Assembly: GCF_019278525.1 (NCBI RefSeq)
Contig: NZ_CP058986.1
Location: 3,983,001-4,047,000, forward strand
Reading direction: 5' to 3'
DNA: 64,000 bases
Source of the DNA: Polaribacter sp. HaHaR_3_91
GTDB taxonomy: Bacteria; Bacteroidota; Bacteroidia; Flavobacteriales; Flavobacteriaceae
Part shown: piece by piece, positions 9,009 through 18,295 of the stretch
How positions within the stretch are numbered: the first letter of the stretch is position 1
How the letters are laid out: every line of letters starts with the position of its first letter
Notes under the pieces: generated by a model
What the model was told of the DNA's origin: nothing
Seen by the model: the letters and a program-made list of their open reading frames with translations, nothing else
Databases searched by the model: none
Made by a program: the position numbers and the translations under genes

Positions 9009-10319
9009 TTATTTCTTTGTTAGAAAATTTAAATAGGACTGTGTAAAATTATATTGGTAAATTGTTTGATAATATTCTAGTTGCTTTTGTGCAAATTGAG
9101 TTTCTGCCATTAGTAAATCGGACGTTTTTTCTAAACCTTCTTTAAATCTGTTTTTTCTAATTCTTAAAGATTCTTCTGATTGTTGTACTGCTAAATCCGT
9201 TAACTCTAATCTGTTTTTTGCATCAACCAATTGGCGCTTTACTTTATTCAATTCTAAATTACTTTTAGACACATATTGATTGTATTCTAACTTAGATTTC
9301 TCGAACTCGGCTTTACTTTTTTGAGCTTTTCCAAAACGTTTAGAACCCTGAAAAATATCCCAACTTAATTGTGCTCCAATTAAATAACCACTTGCATCAC
9401 CTTGAAAAACTTTATTATCGTACATTTCATAACTACCAAAGGCATTTAAACGCGGTAAAAAAGCCATTTTATCAGCTTTATTCATTGCTTCATAGCCTTT
9501 AGACGCCAATTTCATTGCTTTAATATCTGCTCTATTTTCAGAAATTATTTTGTTACCAATGTTAAGACTAGAAACAGCTAAACTTTCTGTGGGTTGATAC
9601 ACCACATCGCTTTCATCATTCATTAAAAATGATAAATAATTAGAAGCATTTTGTACATTACTTTTTGCTGTTTGTAACTGGTTTTTAACTTCTGTAACTC
9701 TTATCTCTACATTTAAAACATCTGCTCTTTGTAAAAAACCTTGTTTAAAACTATTATCTGCCATTGTTTTATTTGAGTTTGCAGCTTCTAAGGCTTTTTC
9801 TAAAACAGCAACACCTTTATAAGCTAATTGCAATTGCATGTATGCTTTTTCAACTTCAAAAACTAAATAATCTTGTGTACGTTCTGTTTTTAAAGACATG
9901 GCTTCCATTTTTGTCTTGGCTGCTTTTCTTTGATAGAAACCATCTAAATTGATTAAAGGTTGCTGAATCTCGATCTTCGTTGCAAAATTTCTAGTAGTTG
10001 TTGGATCATTTAACAATGCAGGATTAAAATCTGCAGAGATTAATATTTCCTGATTTAACTTAGATCCAAAAGACATTAAAGGGTTTGTTGTAGAAATACC
10101 CGTATGACTTGCTGTAATATTTGGTAAAAACACAGCATTGGTTTGTCTATAATCTGCTTTTGAAGCATTAAACTCTTCTTTAGAAATTTGAATGGTTCTA
10201 TTATTTTCTACAACTTTGACTAAGATTTCTGCTTTTGAAATTGGTTTTATCTCTTGTGCATCTACAAGCAAAGTAACTGTAAATAAGCAAAATATGGTTA
10301 TGTATATTGTATTTTTCAT
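9009..10319 (-). CDS. TolC-family outer-membrane efflux channel
   Basis: A 436-residue outer-membrane channel and first gene of the efflux operon. The ATG at 10319 is chosen because it gives a signal peptide (MKNTIYITIFCLFTVTLLVDAQ); an upstream ATG at 10343 overlaps the -7 element. Two TolC repeats are visible as long helical segments with Ala/Asn/Gln heptads (about 150-220 and 350-410) and ending NFTQSYLNFLTKK. A Crp/Fnr-like dyad lies at 10371-10384, so the whole operon may be under redox control. Confidence 0.9.
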   Translation of the reverse strand: MKNTIYITIFCLFTVTLLVDAQEIKPISKAEILVKVVENNRTIQISKEEFNASKADYRQTNAVFLPNITASHTGISTTNPLMSFGSKLNQEILISADFNPALLNDPTTTRNFATKIEIQQPLINLDGFYQRKAAKTKMEAMSLKTERTQDYLVFEVEKAYMQLQLAYKGVAVLEKALEAANSNKTMADNSFKQGFLQRADVLNVEIRVTEVKNQLQTAKSNVQNASNYLSFLMNDESDVVYQPTESLAVSSLNIGNKIISENRADIKAMKLASKGYEAMNKADKMAFLPRLNAFGSYEMYDNKVFQGDASGYLIGAQLSWDIFQGSKRFGKAQKSKAEFEKSKLEYNQYVSKSNLELNKVKRQLVDAKNRLELTDLAVQQSEESLRIRKNRFKEGLEKTSDLLMAETQFAQKQLEYYQTIYQYNFTQSYLNFLTKK

Positions 10320-10340
10320 GTATTCTTTAATTATCTGAGG

Positions 10341-10348
10341 CAAATGTA
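10341..10348 (-). promoter_or_regulatory. -7 element TACATTTG of the tolC-RND operon
   Basis: Exact TAnnTTTG match on the minus strand, 22 bp before the chosen tolC start at 10319. Its upstream edge is 29.5 bp from the centre of the dyad at 10371-10384. Confidence 0.6.
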
Positions 10349-10370
10349 CACTGGATAATTTCTCAAGTCA

Positions 10371-10384
10371 GTAACATAAGTTAC
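10371..10384. promoter_or_regulatory. Crp/Fnr-type dyad GTAAC-ATAA-GTTAC (tolC-RND operon)
   Basis: Perfect 5-bp inverted arms with a 4-bp spacer, the layout of Crp/Fnr-family operators. The spacing to the -7 element is identical to that of the sites in front of cydA and the cytochrome c gene. Assignment to the regulator at 30244-30876 is inference. Confidence 0.6.
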
Positions 10385-10611
10385 CTAGCAAAGAATGATA
10401 GTTCGCTATAGTTGCATACTTATTTCTACGAAACATACGGATCACTATTACAAATAGAATATTGAATAGTTGTAGGATAAACTTTTATAGCTAAAAAAGC
10501 GATTATCTGAGTTTTGGAAATGTTTAAAATAAAGGAATACGTTTTTTTTCTGAAGGCTTAGGAATAATATATATTTTTTTAAATACCTTCACATTTTAAA
10601 ACTAAATCGGC

Positions 10612-12009
10612 ATGAATATTACAGCAGCTTATACAGACCTTTATCAACTTACTATGGCTCAAGTCTATTTTAAGACGAAACCAGATGGACGAGCAGTGTT
10701 TGATTATTATTATCGCCACAATCCTTTTAATGGTGGCTATTCTATTTTTGCAGGATTAGAAGATGTGTTAAATGTTTTGGAAAATTTTAAATTCTCTACT
10801 TCTGATATTGAATATTTAAAACAACATGGATTTGAAAGTGATTTTTTAGAATACTTGACGAATTTTAGTTTTAAAGGAACTATTTTTTCAAGTAAAGAAG
10901 GTGATGTTGTTTTTCCTAATCGCCCAATTTTACAGGTAGAAGCTAATATTATTGAAGCACAGATTATAGAAACTTTTTTACTAAACATTCTTAATTTTCA
11001 GACTTTAATAGCAACAAAAGCAAGTAGAATTAGATATAGTGCAAAAGAGGAGGTTTTATTAGATATGGGCTTACGTCGTGCACATGCAACTGGAGGATAT
11101 TATGCCTCAAGAGCTGCTATAATTGGTGGTTTTGATAGCACAAGTAATGTGGCTGCAGCTAAAGATTACAACATTCCGTCTACAGGTACAATGGCGCACT
11201 CATTCATACAAAGTTATAAAGAAGAAATACAAGCATTTCGAGATTTTGCAAGCATACGACCAAAAGGCTGTGTACTTTTAATAGATACCTACAACACATT
11301 AAAAAGTGGATTACCAAAAGCAATTACAGTAGCCAAAGAAATGGAAGCTAGAGGAGAAAAATTACTTGGAGTCCGTTTAGATAGTGGAGATTTGGCATAT
11401 TTATCTAAAAAAACGAGAGAAATTTTAGACGAAGCCGATTTAGATTATGTAAAAATTGTAGCCTCTAATCAATTGGATGAATATGTTATAAAAAGTCTTA
11501 AAGAACAAGGAGCTCCTATTGATATTTTTGGTGTTGGAACTAATTTAGTTACAGGAAATCCTGATGCTGCCATGGACGGTGTTTATAAATTATCTGAATA
11601 CAATGGAGAGCCAAGAATTAAGCTTTCTGAAAACATTATAAAAGTATCATTACCTTACAAGAAACAGGTTTATAGAATGTTAGATGATAAAGGCATGTTT
11701 TATGGTGCGGATGCTGTAGTAGTATATAAAGAAGGCGAAGTAGCAAAAATAGAACACCCTTTTGATGCTACAAAGAGTTTAAAATTAGAAGGTTTTAAAC
11801 AAGAACAGTTACTAGAGAAAGTTATGGAAAACGGAAAAAAAACAGTCCCTTCTCGCTCTGTTTCTGAAATTGCTGAATATTCACAATCTCGTTTAGAACT
11901 GCTTCCACATGAATACAAACGTTTTCAAAATCCACATATTTACAAAATAGGATTGAGTTTAAAATTAAAACAAGACCGTGATCAATTGATACAAGAACAT
12001 CAATTCTAA
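10612..12009 (+). CDS. pncB: Nicotinate phosphoribosyltransferase
   Basis: A 465-residue cytosolic enzyme that converts nicotinate and PRPP to nicotinate mononucleotide in NAD salvage. Recognised by the start TDLYQLTMAQVYF, the LLDMGLRRAHATGGYYASRAA segment, PSTGTMAHSFIQSY with the histidine that is phosphorylated in the family, VRLDSGDL, and GVGTNLVTG. The length is typical. The pncA gene follows 66 bp downstream and makes nicotinate from nicotinamide, so the two catalyse consecutive steps and are probably co-transcribed. Confidence 0.96.
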   Translation: MNITAAYTDLYQLTMAQVYFKTKPDGRAVFDYYYRHNPFNGGYSIFAGLEDVLNVLENFKFSTSDIEYLKQHGFESDFLEYLTNFSFKGTIFSSKEGDVVFPNRPILQVEANIIEAQIIETFLLNILNFQTLIATKASRIRYSAKEEVLLDMGLRRAHATGGYYASRAAIIGGFDSTSNVAAAKDYNIPSTGTMAHSFIQSYKEEIQAFRDFASIRPKGCVLLIDTYNTLKSGLPKAITVAKEMEARGEKLLGVRLDSGDLAYLSKKTREILDEADLDYVKIVASNQLDEYVIKSLKEQGAPIDIFGVGTNLVTGNPDAAMDGVYKLSEYNGEPRIKLSENIIKVSLPYKKQVYRMLDDKGMFYGADAVVVYKEGEVAKIEHPFDATKSLKLEGFKQEQLLEKVMENGKKTVPSRSVSEIAEYSQSRLELLPHEYKRFQNPHIYKIGLSLKLKQDRDQLIQEHQF

Positions 12010-12075
12010 ATTCAATATTCATAAGACTATTGTGTCTAGCATCATTGTATATTAATTTCAAATAAAAAACGATTT

Positions 12076-12681
12076 ATGAAAACACTTCTTATAATCGATG
12101 TACAAAATGACTTTATTCCCGGTGGATCGCTTCCTGTTCCTAATGGAGATAAAATAGTTTCAATTATCAATGAGATACAACCTAAATTTGATTTGGTAAT
12201 TGCTACCCAAGATTGGCATCCGGAGGATCATATCAGTTTTGCTTCGAACCATAAAGGGTTATCTAATTTTGATAAAATTGAAATTAAAGGAATCTCACAA
12301 ACCTTATGGCCAAATCACTGCGTACAAGGTTCTAAAGGTGCAGAATTGCATCCTAAACTAAATACATTAAAATGTGAAACTATTTTTAGAAAAGGGACTA
12401 ATAAGGAAATTGATAGCTATAGTGCCTTTTATGATAATGGACACCTAAAATCTACAGGATTAGCTGGCTATTTAAAAGAAAAAGGAACCACTGAGCTTTT
12501 TATATGTGGTTTAGCTGCAGATATTTGTGTTTATTATTCCATTCGTGATGCAGTTAAAGAAGGTTTTAACTGCTTTTTTATTGAAGATGCTTCTGAAGCA
12601 CTAGACAATGAAGGTTTTAAGAAAATTAAAAAAGAAATGGTTGATATGGGAGTTAAAATTATTTCTTCGGAATTTATATAA
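12076..12681 (+). CDS. pncA: Nicotinamidase (bifunctional nicotinamidase/pyrazinamidase)
   Basis: A 201-residue isochorismatase-fold amidase that hydrolyses nicotinamide to nicotinate and ammonia. The catalytic triad is visible as D8 (IIDVQNDF), K106 (FRKGTNK) and C151 (GLAADICVYYS); the metal site is D46, H48 and H52 in TQDWHPEDH. Complete family length. It lies directly after pncB, completing nicotinamide-to-NaMN salvage. Confidence 0.96.
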   Translation: MKTLLIIDVQNDFIPGGSLPVPNGDKIVSIINEIQPKFDLVIATQDWHPEDHISFASNHKGLSNFDKIEIKGISQTLWPNHCVQGSKGAELHPKLNTLKCETIFRKGTNKEIDSYSAFYDNGHLKSTGLAGYLKEKGTTELFICGLAADICVYYSIRDAVKEGFNCFFIEDASEALDNEGFKKIKKEMVDMGVKIISSEFI

Positions 12682-12751
12682 CGCCTTTTCTTAAAGAAAT
12701 CACACTCTTTTAAACCCACCTGCAAGTGATTAAAACCTATGAAAAAGGACA

Positions 12752-13942
12752 TTACACATTATTTTTGTTGATTTTTTTAAACCAAATAATAAAACCTGTT
12801 ATTGGTAACGAGCATCCAACTAAACTAATCAGAAAATAAATAATAATGCTTGGCAAACCCATAATTTCGCCTGTATGTAATGGTTTTGCAATTAACTTAA
12901 ATTGTTCGTGTAATGGTAAATTTGTAAATAGTTCTTGTTTTCTAACTTTACCATCAATTGAAAATTCTATTTTATCCGGAACATAAAAATGCAACAAGTT
13001 ATCAGTATTCATTTTATTAATATTGATGCTTTTAGTATTTTCATTTGCTAGTTGAATTACTTTTGTTCCGTTATATTTTAAAACACTATCTGTTTTTATA
13101 AGCAACGTTTGTAAATCACTTTTTTGCTTTATAACCGTATTTTCTTTTGTTAATAAATCATCAAACAAAACATTAAAAGAACTTGATAAAGATGCTTTTA
13201 AAGCAATATTGGTATCTGATATTACAATAGAATCTCCGCCCAAACCGACAATTACAACATTTTTTACCCAATGAAAAGAAACATACAAACCGGTAACTGA
13301 AATAAAAAAAAGTAACAAAATAGAATAAAACCCTAAAACTCTATGCAAATCGTAATTTACACGATAAAACTTGGCATCAAGCTTTATTTTTAAACTTTTT
13401 TTAAGTTGATTTATCCTTTTTGGCAACCAGATTATAAAGCCAGAAAAGAGTAAGAAAATAAACATTAAAACAGCCACTCCGTTTATAAATTTACCAACAT
13501 CACCAGCCAACAAAAACCTATGGACTTCTAAAATAAAATCAAAAAAGGCTATTGAATTTTGATTTTTAGTACCTAATAATTCACCAGAAATAGGATTGTA
13601 ATATGCAGAAACTCCAATATTATTCTTACTAAATGATGAAACTAAAATACTTTTATTATTTTCCTTAAAAACAGTAATATTGGTTGCGCCACCAAACTGA
13701 TTTTCGAAATTATTTAAAATAGTATCAATCGCTATTTTAGAACTATTATTTGATTTTATATAAACAACATCACTATCTATAAGGTTTTCTATTTGTGTTT
13801 TAAACGCATAAATACTTCCAGAAAGACAAACAATAAAAATTATCACAGACGATAAAAGTCCGAGCCACAAATGCAGCACGGACATGATATACTTAAATAA
13901 AGATTCTTTTTTTCTTCTTTTGCGAAGTAAATATTTGATCAT
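12752..13942 (-). CDS. PepSY-associated transmembrane protein (putative ferrisiderophore reductase)
   Basis: A 396-residue inner-membrane protein of the PepSY-TM family: a membrane segment near residues 22-48 (HLWLGLLSSVIIFIVCLSGSIYAF), a periplasmic PepSY region, a helix pair with FLLFSGFIIWLPKRI and DLHRVLGFYSILLLFFISVTGLYVSFHW, and a final helix with SLVGCSLPITGFIIWF. Conserved histidines in membrane helices (HLW, HR) suit heme binding. It is the last gene of the siderophore cluster. Family members often sit beside TonB receptors and are thought to reduce ferric siderophores; that role here is inferred from context. Confidence 0.8.
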   Translation of the reverse strand: MIKYLLRKRRKKESLFKYIMSVLHLWLGLLSSVIIFIVCLSGSIYAFKTQIENLIDSDVVYIKSNNSSKIAIDTILNNFENQFGGATNITVFKENNKSILVSSFSKNNIGVSAYYNPISGELLGTKNQNSIAFFDFILEVHRFLLAGDVGKFINGVAVLMFIFLLFSGFIIWLPKRINQLKKSLKIKLDAKFYRVNYDLHRVLGFYSILLLFFISVTGLYVSFHWVKNVVIVGLGGDSIVISDTNIALKASLSSSFNVLFDDLLTKENTVIKQKSDLQTLLIKTDSVLKYNGTKVIQLANENTKSININKMNTDNLLHFYVPDKIEFSIDGKVRKQELFTNLPLHEQFKLIAKPLHTGEIMGLPSIIIYFLISLVGCSLPITGFIIWFKKINKNNV

Positions 13943-13971
13943 ATATTGTCTTTAAAAATTTCTAAAAACGA

Positions 13972-14568
13972 TTATTCTTCAATTTTACCAACCTTATATT
14001 CCTCAACCAATTTTAAATATGTGTCAAACTGTTCTTCTGTCATCATCTTTTTAAAAGCAGCTCTTCTACTTACATCAATTTCTTTATGATACTGCATATA
14101 AACATCTAGTTTTCCGTGATAATTATCGTGATTATCTCTTAAAACTGTAAAAAAAGTTTCATTTGCTGCATCGTATTTTACAGATTGCAAACTATCTAAA
14201 TCCAATTCTTTCTTAATTAAAGACATATTGTATTTTTCTCTTCCGCCACGTTCTATGTTTACTTCTGTAAAATAAGTTGCGTATTGTTTGTCCTCTATAA
14301 ACGCTTTTATTTTAGCATCTTGTTCTGCAAAAACTATTTTTTGTGCAGCCAAAGCAGCTTCTTTATTTCCGTTAGCATCTAACCAAGCTTGTTTTGCTTT
14401 TTCTGTATACTCCGTTGTAATTTTATCAAACTTTGTGGTTTGTTCTTCTGTCAATGCAATTTTAGATTTTATCATTGGATAATTAAACCTGCCTTTACTT
14501 TCTTTTTCACTACAACCAACAACAATTGTTAAGATTGCTATTATTAAAATTTTACTGATTAATTTCAT
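13972..14568 (-). CDS. Hypothetical lipoprotein of the siderophore cluster
   Basis: A 198-residue protein with a lipoprotein signal (MKLISKILIIAILTIVVGC, Cys19). The mature part is helical and charged. It has two LTEEQ/MTEEQFDTYLKL-type motifs (about residues 38-48 and 177-187) that resemble the LTxxQ motif of CpxP/Spy-like periplasmic proteins. I cannot name a family. Position between the esterase and the PepSY protein, same strand and short gaps, suggests a role in iron handling at the envelope. Confidence 0.65.
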   Translation of the reverse strand: MKLISKILIIAILTIVVGCSEKESKGRFNYPMIKSKIALTEEQTTKFDKITTEYTEKAKQAWLDANGNKEAALAAQKIVFAEQDAKIKAFIEDKQYATYFTEVNIERGGREKYNMSLIKKELDLDSLQSVKYDAANETFFTVLRDNHDNYHGKLDVYMQYHKEIDVSRRAAFKKMMTEEQFDTYLKLVEEYKVGKIEE

Positions 14569-14619
14569 CTTTATATTTTTTAATTGAACTCAACTATTTT
14601 TCTTTATTTATCTAGAATG

Positions 14620-15666
14620 TTAATCTAGTTTCTCTTTTAAATAAACATTATCTGGATCTTGTTTTTGATGGATTGTATTTAAAATTATCGCATTCTCTTT
14701 TTCTTTTAATTTTATAGCTAAATCTACGACTCTGTCTATATAAGCTCCTTGAGGTTTTAGATTAAAACCTATATTTTTTGACAACAAATTATATTGTGTT
14801 TCTAATATTGAAGGATTTTTTACAAGCTCTTTTACATTTATTCTAAAACCATTAAATATCGTTCTTAATCCATCAATTAATGATGGTAATACAACACTTC
14901 CGTGATCTTCATCATTATAAAATTTAACGTGATAATTTAAATTTTTAGGTGTAGTAATTTCCATTAATTCAAGTGCATTCTTTTTAGCTTCAAAATGAGC
15001 AAAATGTTGTTTGCTAGGTACTTTTTGATTTCCTTTAGAATTTGCATTTGCAAAAAACAGAGAACTTCCTTTAAAATCTATTGTTTCTAAATTACTTTCC
15101 AACTTTTTTACAAGTACATTATCATCCCACCATAAACTTGGATCTATAATTAAATAAGCATTAAATTCTGAAGGATTTTTTAACAAGGTATTAAACGCAA
15201 ACAAGCCACCAAATGAATGCCCTATAAGAATTTTATAATCTAATGTTCTATAAGTCTGATTAACTTTAGTAATTAATTCTTCTGTAATAAAAGACTCAAA
15301 TTTCTTAGAACCTCCATTTTCATAAGATAAACTCGTAACTTTTGTAGGCGTTAAATCTCTAGATCTATTCGTGTTTTTTATTGCCACAATAATACATTCT
15401 GGCATTAATGGATAATATCCATCAGATAACTTTTGAACAATACCTGTGGTAACATTAAAAAATTTTTCTCCGTCTAAAAGATAAATAACGGGGTATTTTT
15501 GATTGGCAAAATTCTTATTTGAATAATTTTCTGGTAAAGACACCAAATATTCTCTTTCTTCATCTAATATTTTAGATTGTATGGTTTTTACCTCTCCAAT
15601 CTCAATTTTTTGAGCTTGAGATAAAAAAGACATCAAACAAAAAGTAAAAACAATTATATTTCTCAT
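14620..15666 (-). CDS. Secreted alpha/beta-hydrolase, esterase D/IroE-like (putative siderophore esterase)
   Basis: A 348-residue hydrolase with signal peptide (cleavage near residue 18, SQAQ). The esterase fold (PF00756 type) is shown by VIYLLDGEKFF, the nucleophile elbow GHSFGG with S151, and the acid/base region YNDEDHGSVVLPSLIDGL carrying the likely catalytic His near 259. Periplasmic or surface esterases of this kind (Fes/IroE) hydrolyse ferric catecholate siderophores. The adjacent TonB receptor makes that role plausible, but the substrate is not shown. Confidence 0.78.
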   Translation of the reverse strand: MRNIIVFTFCLMSFLSQAQKIEIGEVKTIQSKILDEEREYLVSLPENYSNKNFANQKYPVIYLLDGEKFFNVTTGIVQKLSDGYYPLMPECIIVAIKNTNRSRDLTPTKVTSLSYENGGSKKFESFITEELITKVNQTYRTLDYKILIGHSFGGLFAFNTLLKNPSEFNAYLIIDPSLWWDDNVLVKKLESNLETIDFKGSSLFFANANSKGNQKVPSKQHFAHFEAKKNALELMEITTPKNLNYHVKFYNDEDHGSVVLPSLIDGLRTIFNGFRINVKELVKNPSILETQYNLLSKNIGFNLKPQGAYIDRVVDLAIKLKEKENAIILNTIHQKQDPDNVYLKEKLD

Positions 15667-15690
15667 ATCTATGATATTTTAAAACAGAAA

Positions 15691-15717
15691 AGAGAACGCA
15701 GTTACAACACGTTCTCT
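15691..15717 (-). terminator. Hairpin after the TonB receptor gene
   Basis: Arms AGAGAACG (15691-15698) and CGTTCTCT (15710-15717) are perfect, with an 11-nt loop. On the minus strand the stem is followed by TTTTCTGTTTT. It lies between the receptor stop and the esterase start, so it could lower expression of the downstream genes relative to the receptor. Confidence 0.6.
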
Positions 15718-15736
15718 CTTCAACATTTAATAATAA

Positions 15737-18103
15737 TTAAAACAAACTATACGTAAGACCTAATCTAAAGTTAAAAGGTTTTTGGGGTATACCGTAACCA
15801 TTGTAATATTCTTTATCAAAAATATTATCTGCCTTAAAACTTACTTTATAATTGTCTTTTTTGTAAAATACAGTAGCATCTACCGTTGTATAAGCTTCTG
15901 AACCAAAGTTATTAGTTGTACTGTTATAAATTTCGCTCATATGGTTAGCTCCTACTCCAAAGCCTAAACCTTTTGCACTTCCTTTTAAAGCTTGGTAACT
16001 TAACCAAAAGTCCCAAACTGTTTCTGGCGTATAACTTAAACTGTTTCCTAAAACAGCTTCATTACCAAAACTTACTTTTTCTAAAGTAGCATTATTTTTA
16101 GTGTAACCTGCAACAATGTTTAAACCTGGTAATGGATTTGCAATTAAATCAATTTCAAAACCTTTACTTAAAGTTTCTCCTGTTTGTGAGCTAATTCCGT
16201 TTTCATCAACAATAATATCATTGTCTATTTTAATATTATAGTAGCTAATTGTACTTAATAATTTACCATTAAAAAAGTCTAATTTTGTTCCAACTTCAAA
16301 TTGTTTTGCTCTTTCTGGATCCCAAGTAATAATTTCTCCATTTCCGTTATCTGAAGGTGCATTATTGTTTAATCCGTCCATATAATTTACAAATAATGAT
16401 GCTTTGTCTTCAAAAGGATTATAAGCGATACCTAATTTTGTGCTTAATGCATTTTGATTGTATCCGTTAGTTCCTTCTACTCCATTAGCCACTGTGTTAC
16501 TAGACATAAATCGATCAAAACGTAAACCTCCTGTTAAAGTTAATTGTTTGTTTATCGTAATGGCATCAAAAGCATAAAACCCTAAAGTTTGAAATTTAGT
16601 AATTGTTTTATTTTTTGTTCCATCAGCTATATTTGCTTCAAATTGATCATTTGTTAAACCTGTAATTACAGGGTTTGTAGTATCTACCGCATCAATTGCA
16701 TTCCAAACTCCGGTACGCTGTGTGTCATCTAAATTATTTAAATAACTAATACCTGTAACAAATTTATTATCAACTTTATTACCTTCTACAACATTTAAAA
16801 AGTCTTGTTGAATATGTGTATTTTGCGTTTCTCTTGGGTCTAATTGTAAGTAAAATCTATTAACAGTTGTTACATCTCCCATTACAACTCTTAAATAATT
16901 TGCATCTGTAAATGAACTTGCTTTTGTAAAGTTAGTTTTTGATGTCCAAGTATCAGATAATTTATAATTCATGTTTATTTGAGATACTAAAGAAGAAAAA
17001 TAACCAGCCATTTCATTGGTACCATAATTGGTATTAAAGTCCCAGTTTAAATCATCCCAAGAATTTACAGTATCAGAAATTAATGCTCCAGATACACCTC
17101 TTGCAAAATTTAAATTACGTTTACTTTGGTTGTATTCTAGATTTGCTTTAATTGTTAATTTGTCTGACAACTCAAAAGTTAAAGAAGGCGCCAACATAAA
17201 CTCTTTTATAATTCCTTGGTCTTGAAAACTAGCTTCATTATTATAAGCTCCATTAAACCTAAAGAAAACACTTTCTTCTTTGTTTAAAACTGTGTTATAA
17301 TCTATGGTTGCTCTATTTAAATCGAAACTTCCTGCGATGTAACCTAAATCTAATTTTTCGCCATTATAAGCTTGTTTTGTTACTTTATTTACAACACCAC
17401 CAAAGTTGGCAATATTATTAACATTAGCTCCATAAAATAAAGAAGCAGGTCCTTTTATCAGTTCTATTCTTTCTATATTTTGAGGATCAATTGGAGCCTT
17501 TACCCAAGCAATTCCGCCATTTCTTAAATGTACGTCAGATCTAAAACCTCTTAAAAACACACTCACATTACCGTCATTAGATTGTACATAACCTCCACCA
17601 GTAATACTTTTAAAAGCAGAAGCTAAATCTGTATTTACTTGTTCTTTTAATAACGCATTTGTTACTACTGAATAAGATTGTGGATTGTTACTATTCTTTA
17701 ATGGAACCTTTGCAACATATTCAGATTCCTTATGTGCAAATTGATTTAAACGTTCTGCAATAATTACAACTTCATTTAATTGCTCTTGATTTTCATCTAA
17801 TTGAACATCATTTATCTTAGTTTCTAATGAGTTTACTTGAATTTGAATGCTTTTACTGTGCATTCCTATTAATGAAAACTCTAAAGTATAATCTCCGTAA
17901 GGAATATTTTTTAAAGAATATTTTCCATCAAAATTTGTAGTAGTACCAAATTTAGTCGACTTAATAATTACATTTATAAAAGATGCTGGGTTTCCATCTG
18001 ATGTTATTACTTTACCTGAAACACTGCCTGTGCTTTGTTGAGCATAGGTTGAGCTTATTAAAAACAACGCAATAATTGTTTTTAGAATTTTTGATATTTG
18101 CAT
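15737..18103 (-). CDS. TonB-dependent siderophore receptor
   Basis: A 788-residue outer-membrane transporter. Signal peptide to about residue 21 (STYAQ), carboxypeptidase-regulatory-like domain (about 24-100), plug domain (about 130-245 with IERIELIKGPASLFYGANVNN and NFGGVVNKVTK) and a 22-strand-type barrel ending FNFRLGLTYSLF with the C-terminal Phe. The plug motif is that of ferric-siderophore receptors. It heads the minus-strand iron cluster and is divergent from an AraC regulator, an arrangement common for siderophore uptake. The ligand cannot be named from sequence alone. Confidence 0.9.
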   Translation of the reverse strand: MQISKILKTIIALFLISSTYAQQSTGSVSGKVITSDGNPASFINVIIKSTKFGTTTNFDGKYSLKNIPYGDYTLEFSLIGMHSKSIQIQVNSLETKINDVQLDENQEQLNEVVIIAERLNQFAHKESEYVAKVPLKNSNNPQSYSVVTNALLKEQVNTDLASAFKSITGGGYVQSNDGNVSVFLRGFRSDVHLRNGGIAWVKAPIDPQNIERIELIKGPASLFYGANVNNIANFGGVVNKVTKQAYNGEKLDLGYIAGSFDLNRATIDYNTVLNKEESVFFRFNGAYNNEASFQDQGIIKEFMLAPSLTFELSDKLTIKANLEYNQSKRNLNFARGVSGALISDTVNSWDDLNWDFNTNYGTNEMAGYFSSLVSQINMNYKLSDTWTSKTNFTKASSFTDANYLRVVMGDVTTVNRFYLQLDPRETQNTHIQQDFLNVVEGNKVDNKFVTGISYLNNLDDTQRTGVWNAIDAVDTTNPVITGLTNDQFEANIADGTKNKTITKFQTLGFYAFDAITINKQLTLTGGLRFDRFMSSNTVANGVEGTNGYNQNALSTKLGIAYNPFEDKASLFVNYMDGLNNNAPSDNGNGEIITWDPERAKQFEVGTKLDFFNGKLLSTISYYNIKIDNDIIVDENGISSQTGETLSKGFEIDLIANPLPGLNIVAGYTKNNATLEKVSFGNEAVLGNSLSYTPETVWDFWLSYQALKGSAKGLGFGVGANHMSEIYNSTTNNFGSEAYTTVDATVFYKKDNYKVSFKADNIFDKEYYNGYGIPQKPFNFRLGLTYSLF

Positions 18104-18189
18104 AATATTAATTGATTTTTATTTTTTAAGATTTAAAAATGAAAGTGTATTCTTAATATAAAATTAGATACCTTAATTTTTTACTGTTC

Positions 18190-18212
18190 TTATTTAGACT
18201 AATTATTAATAA
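18190..18212. promoter_or_regulatory. Imperfect AT-rich dyad between the TonB receptor and AraC genes
   Basis: TTATTTAGACTAATTATTAATAA pairs at 8 of 11 positions around a central A. Its length and the TTTAGA/TAATAA halves are in the style of Fur boxes. It overlaps the region just upstream of the AraC -7 element. Iron control is an inference from the neighbours. Confidence 0.35.
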
Positions 18213-18217
18213 TGTTT

Positions 18218-18225
18218 TATTTTTG
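18218..18225 (+). promoter_or_regulatory. -7 element TATTTTTG of the AraC regulator gene
   Basis: Exact TAnnTTTG match about 70 bp upstream of the ATG at 18296, leaving a leader of roughly 65 bases. Confidence 0.5.
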
Positions 18226-18295
18226 CGCAAATTTAGATAAGTAAAAATCTATTACTATAACGCAAAAGGTTTTTTAATCAACGAGAAAAGAAGAA

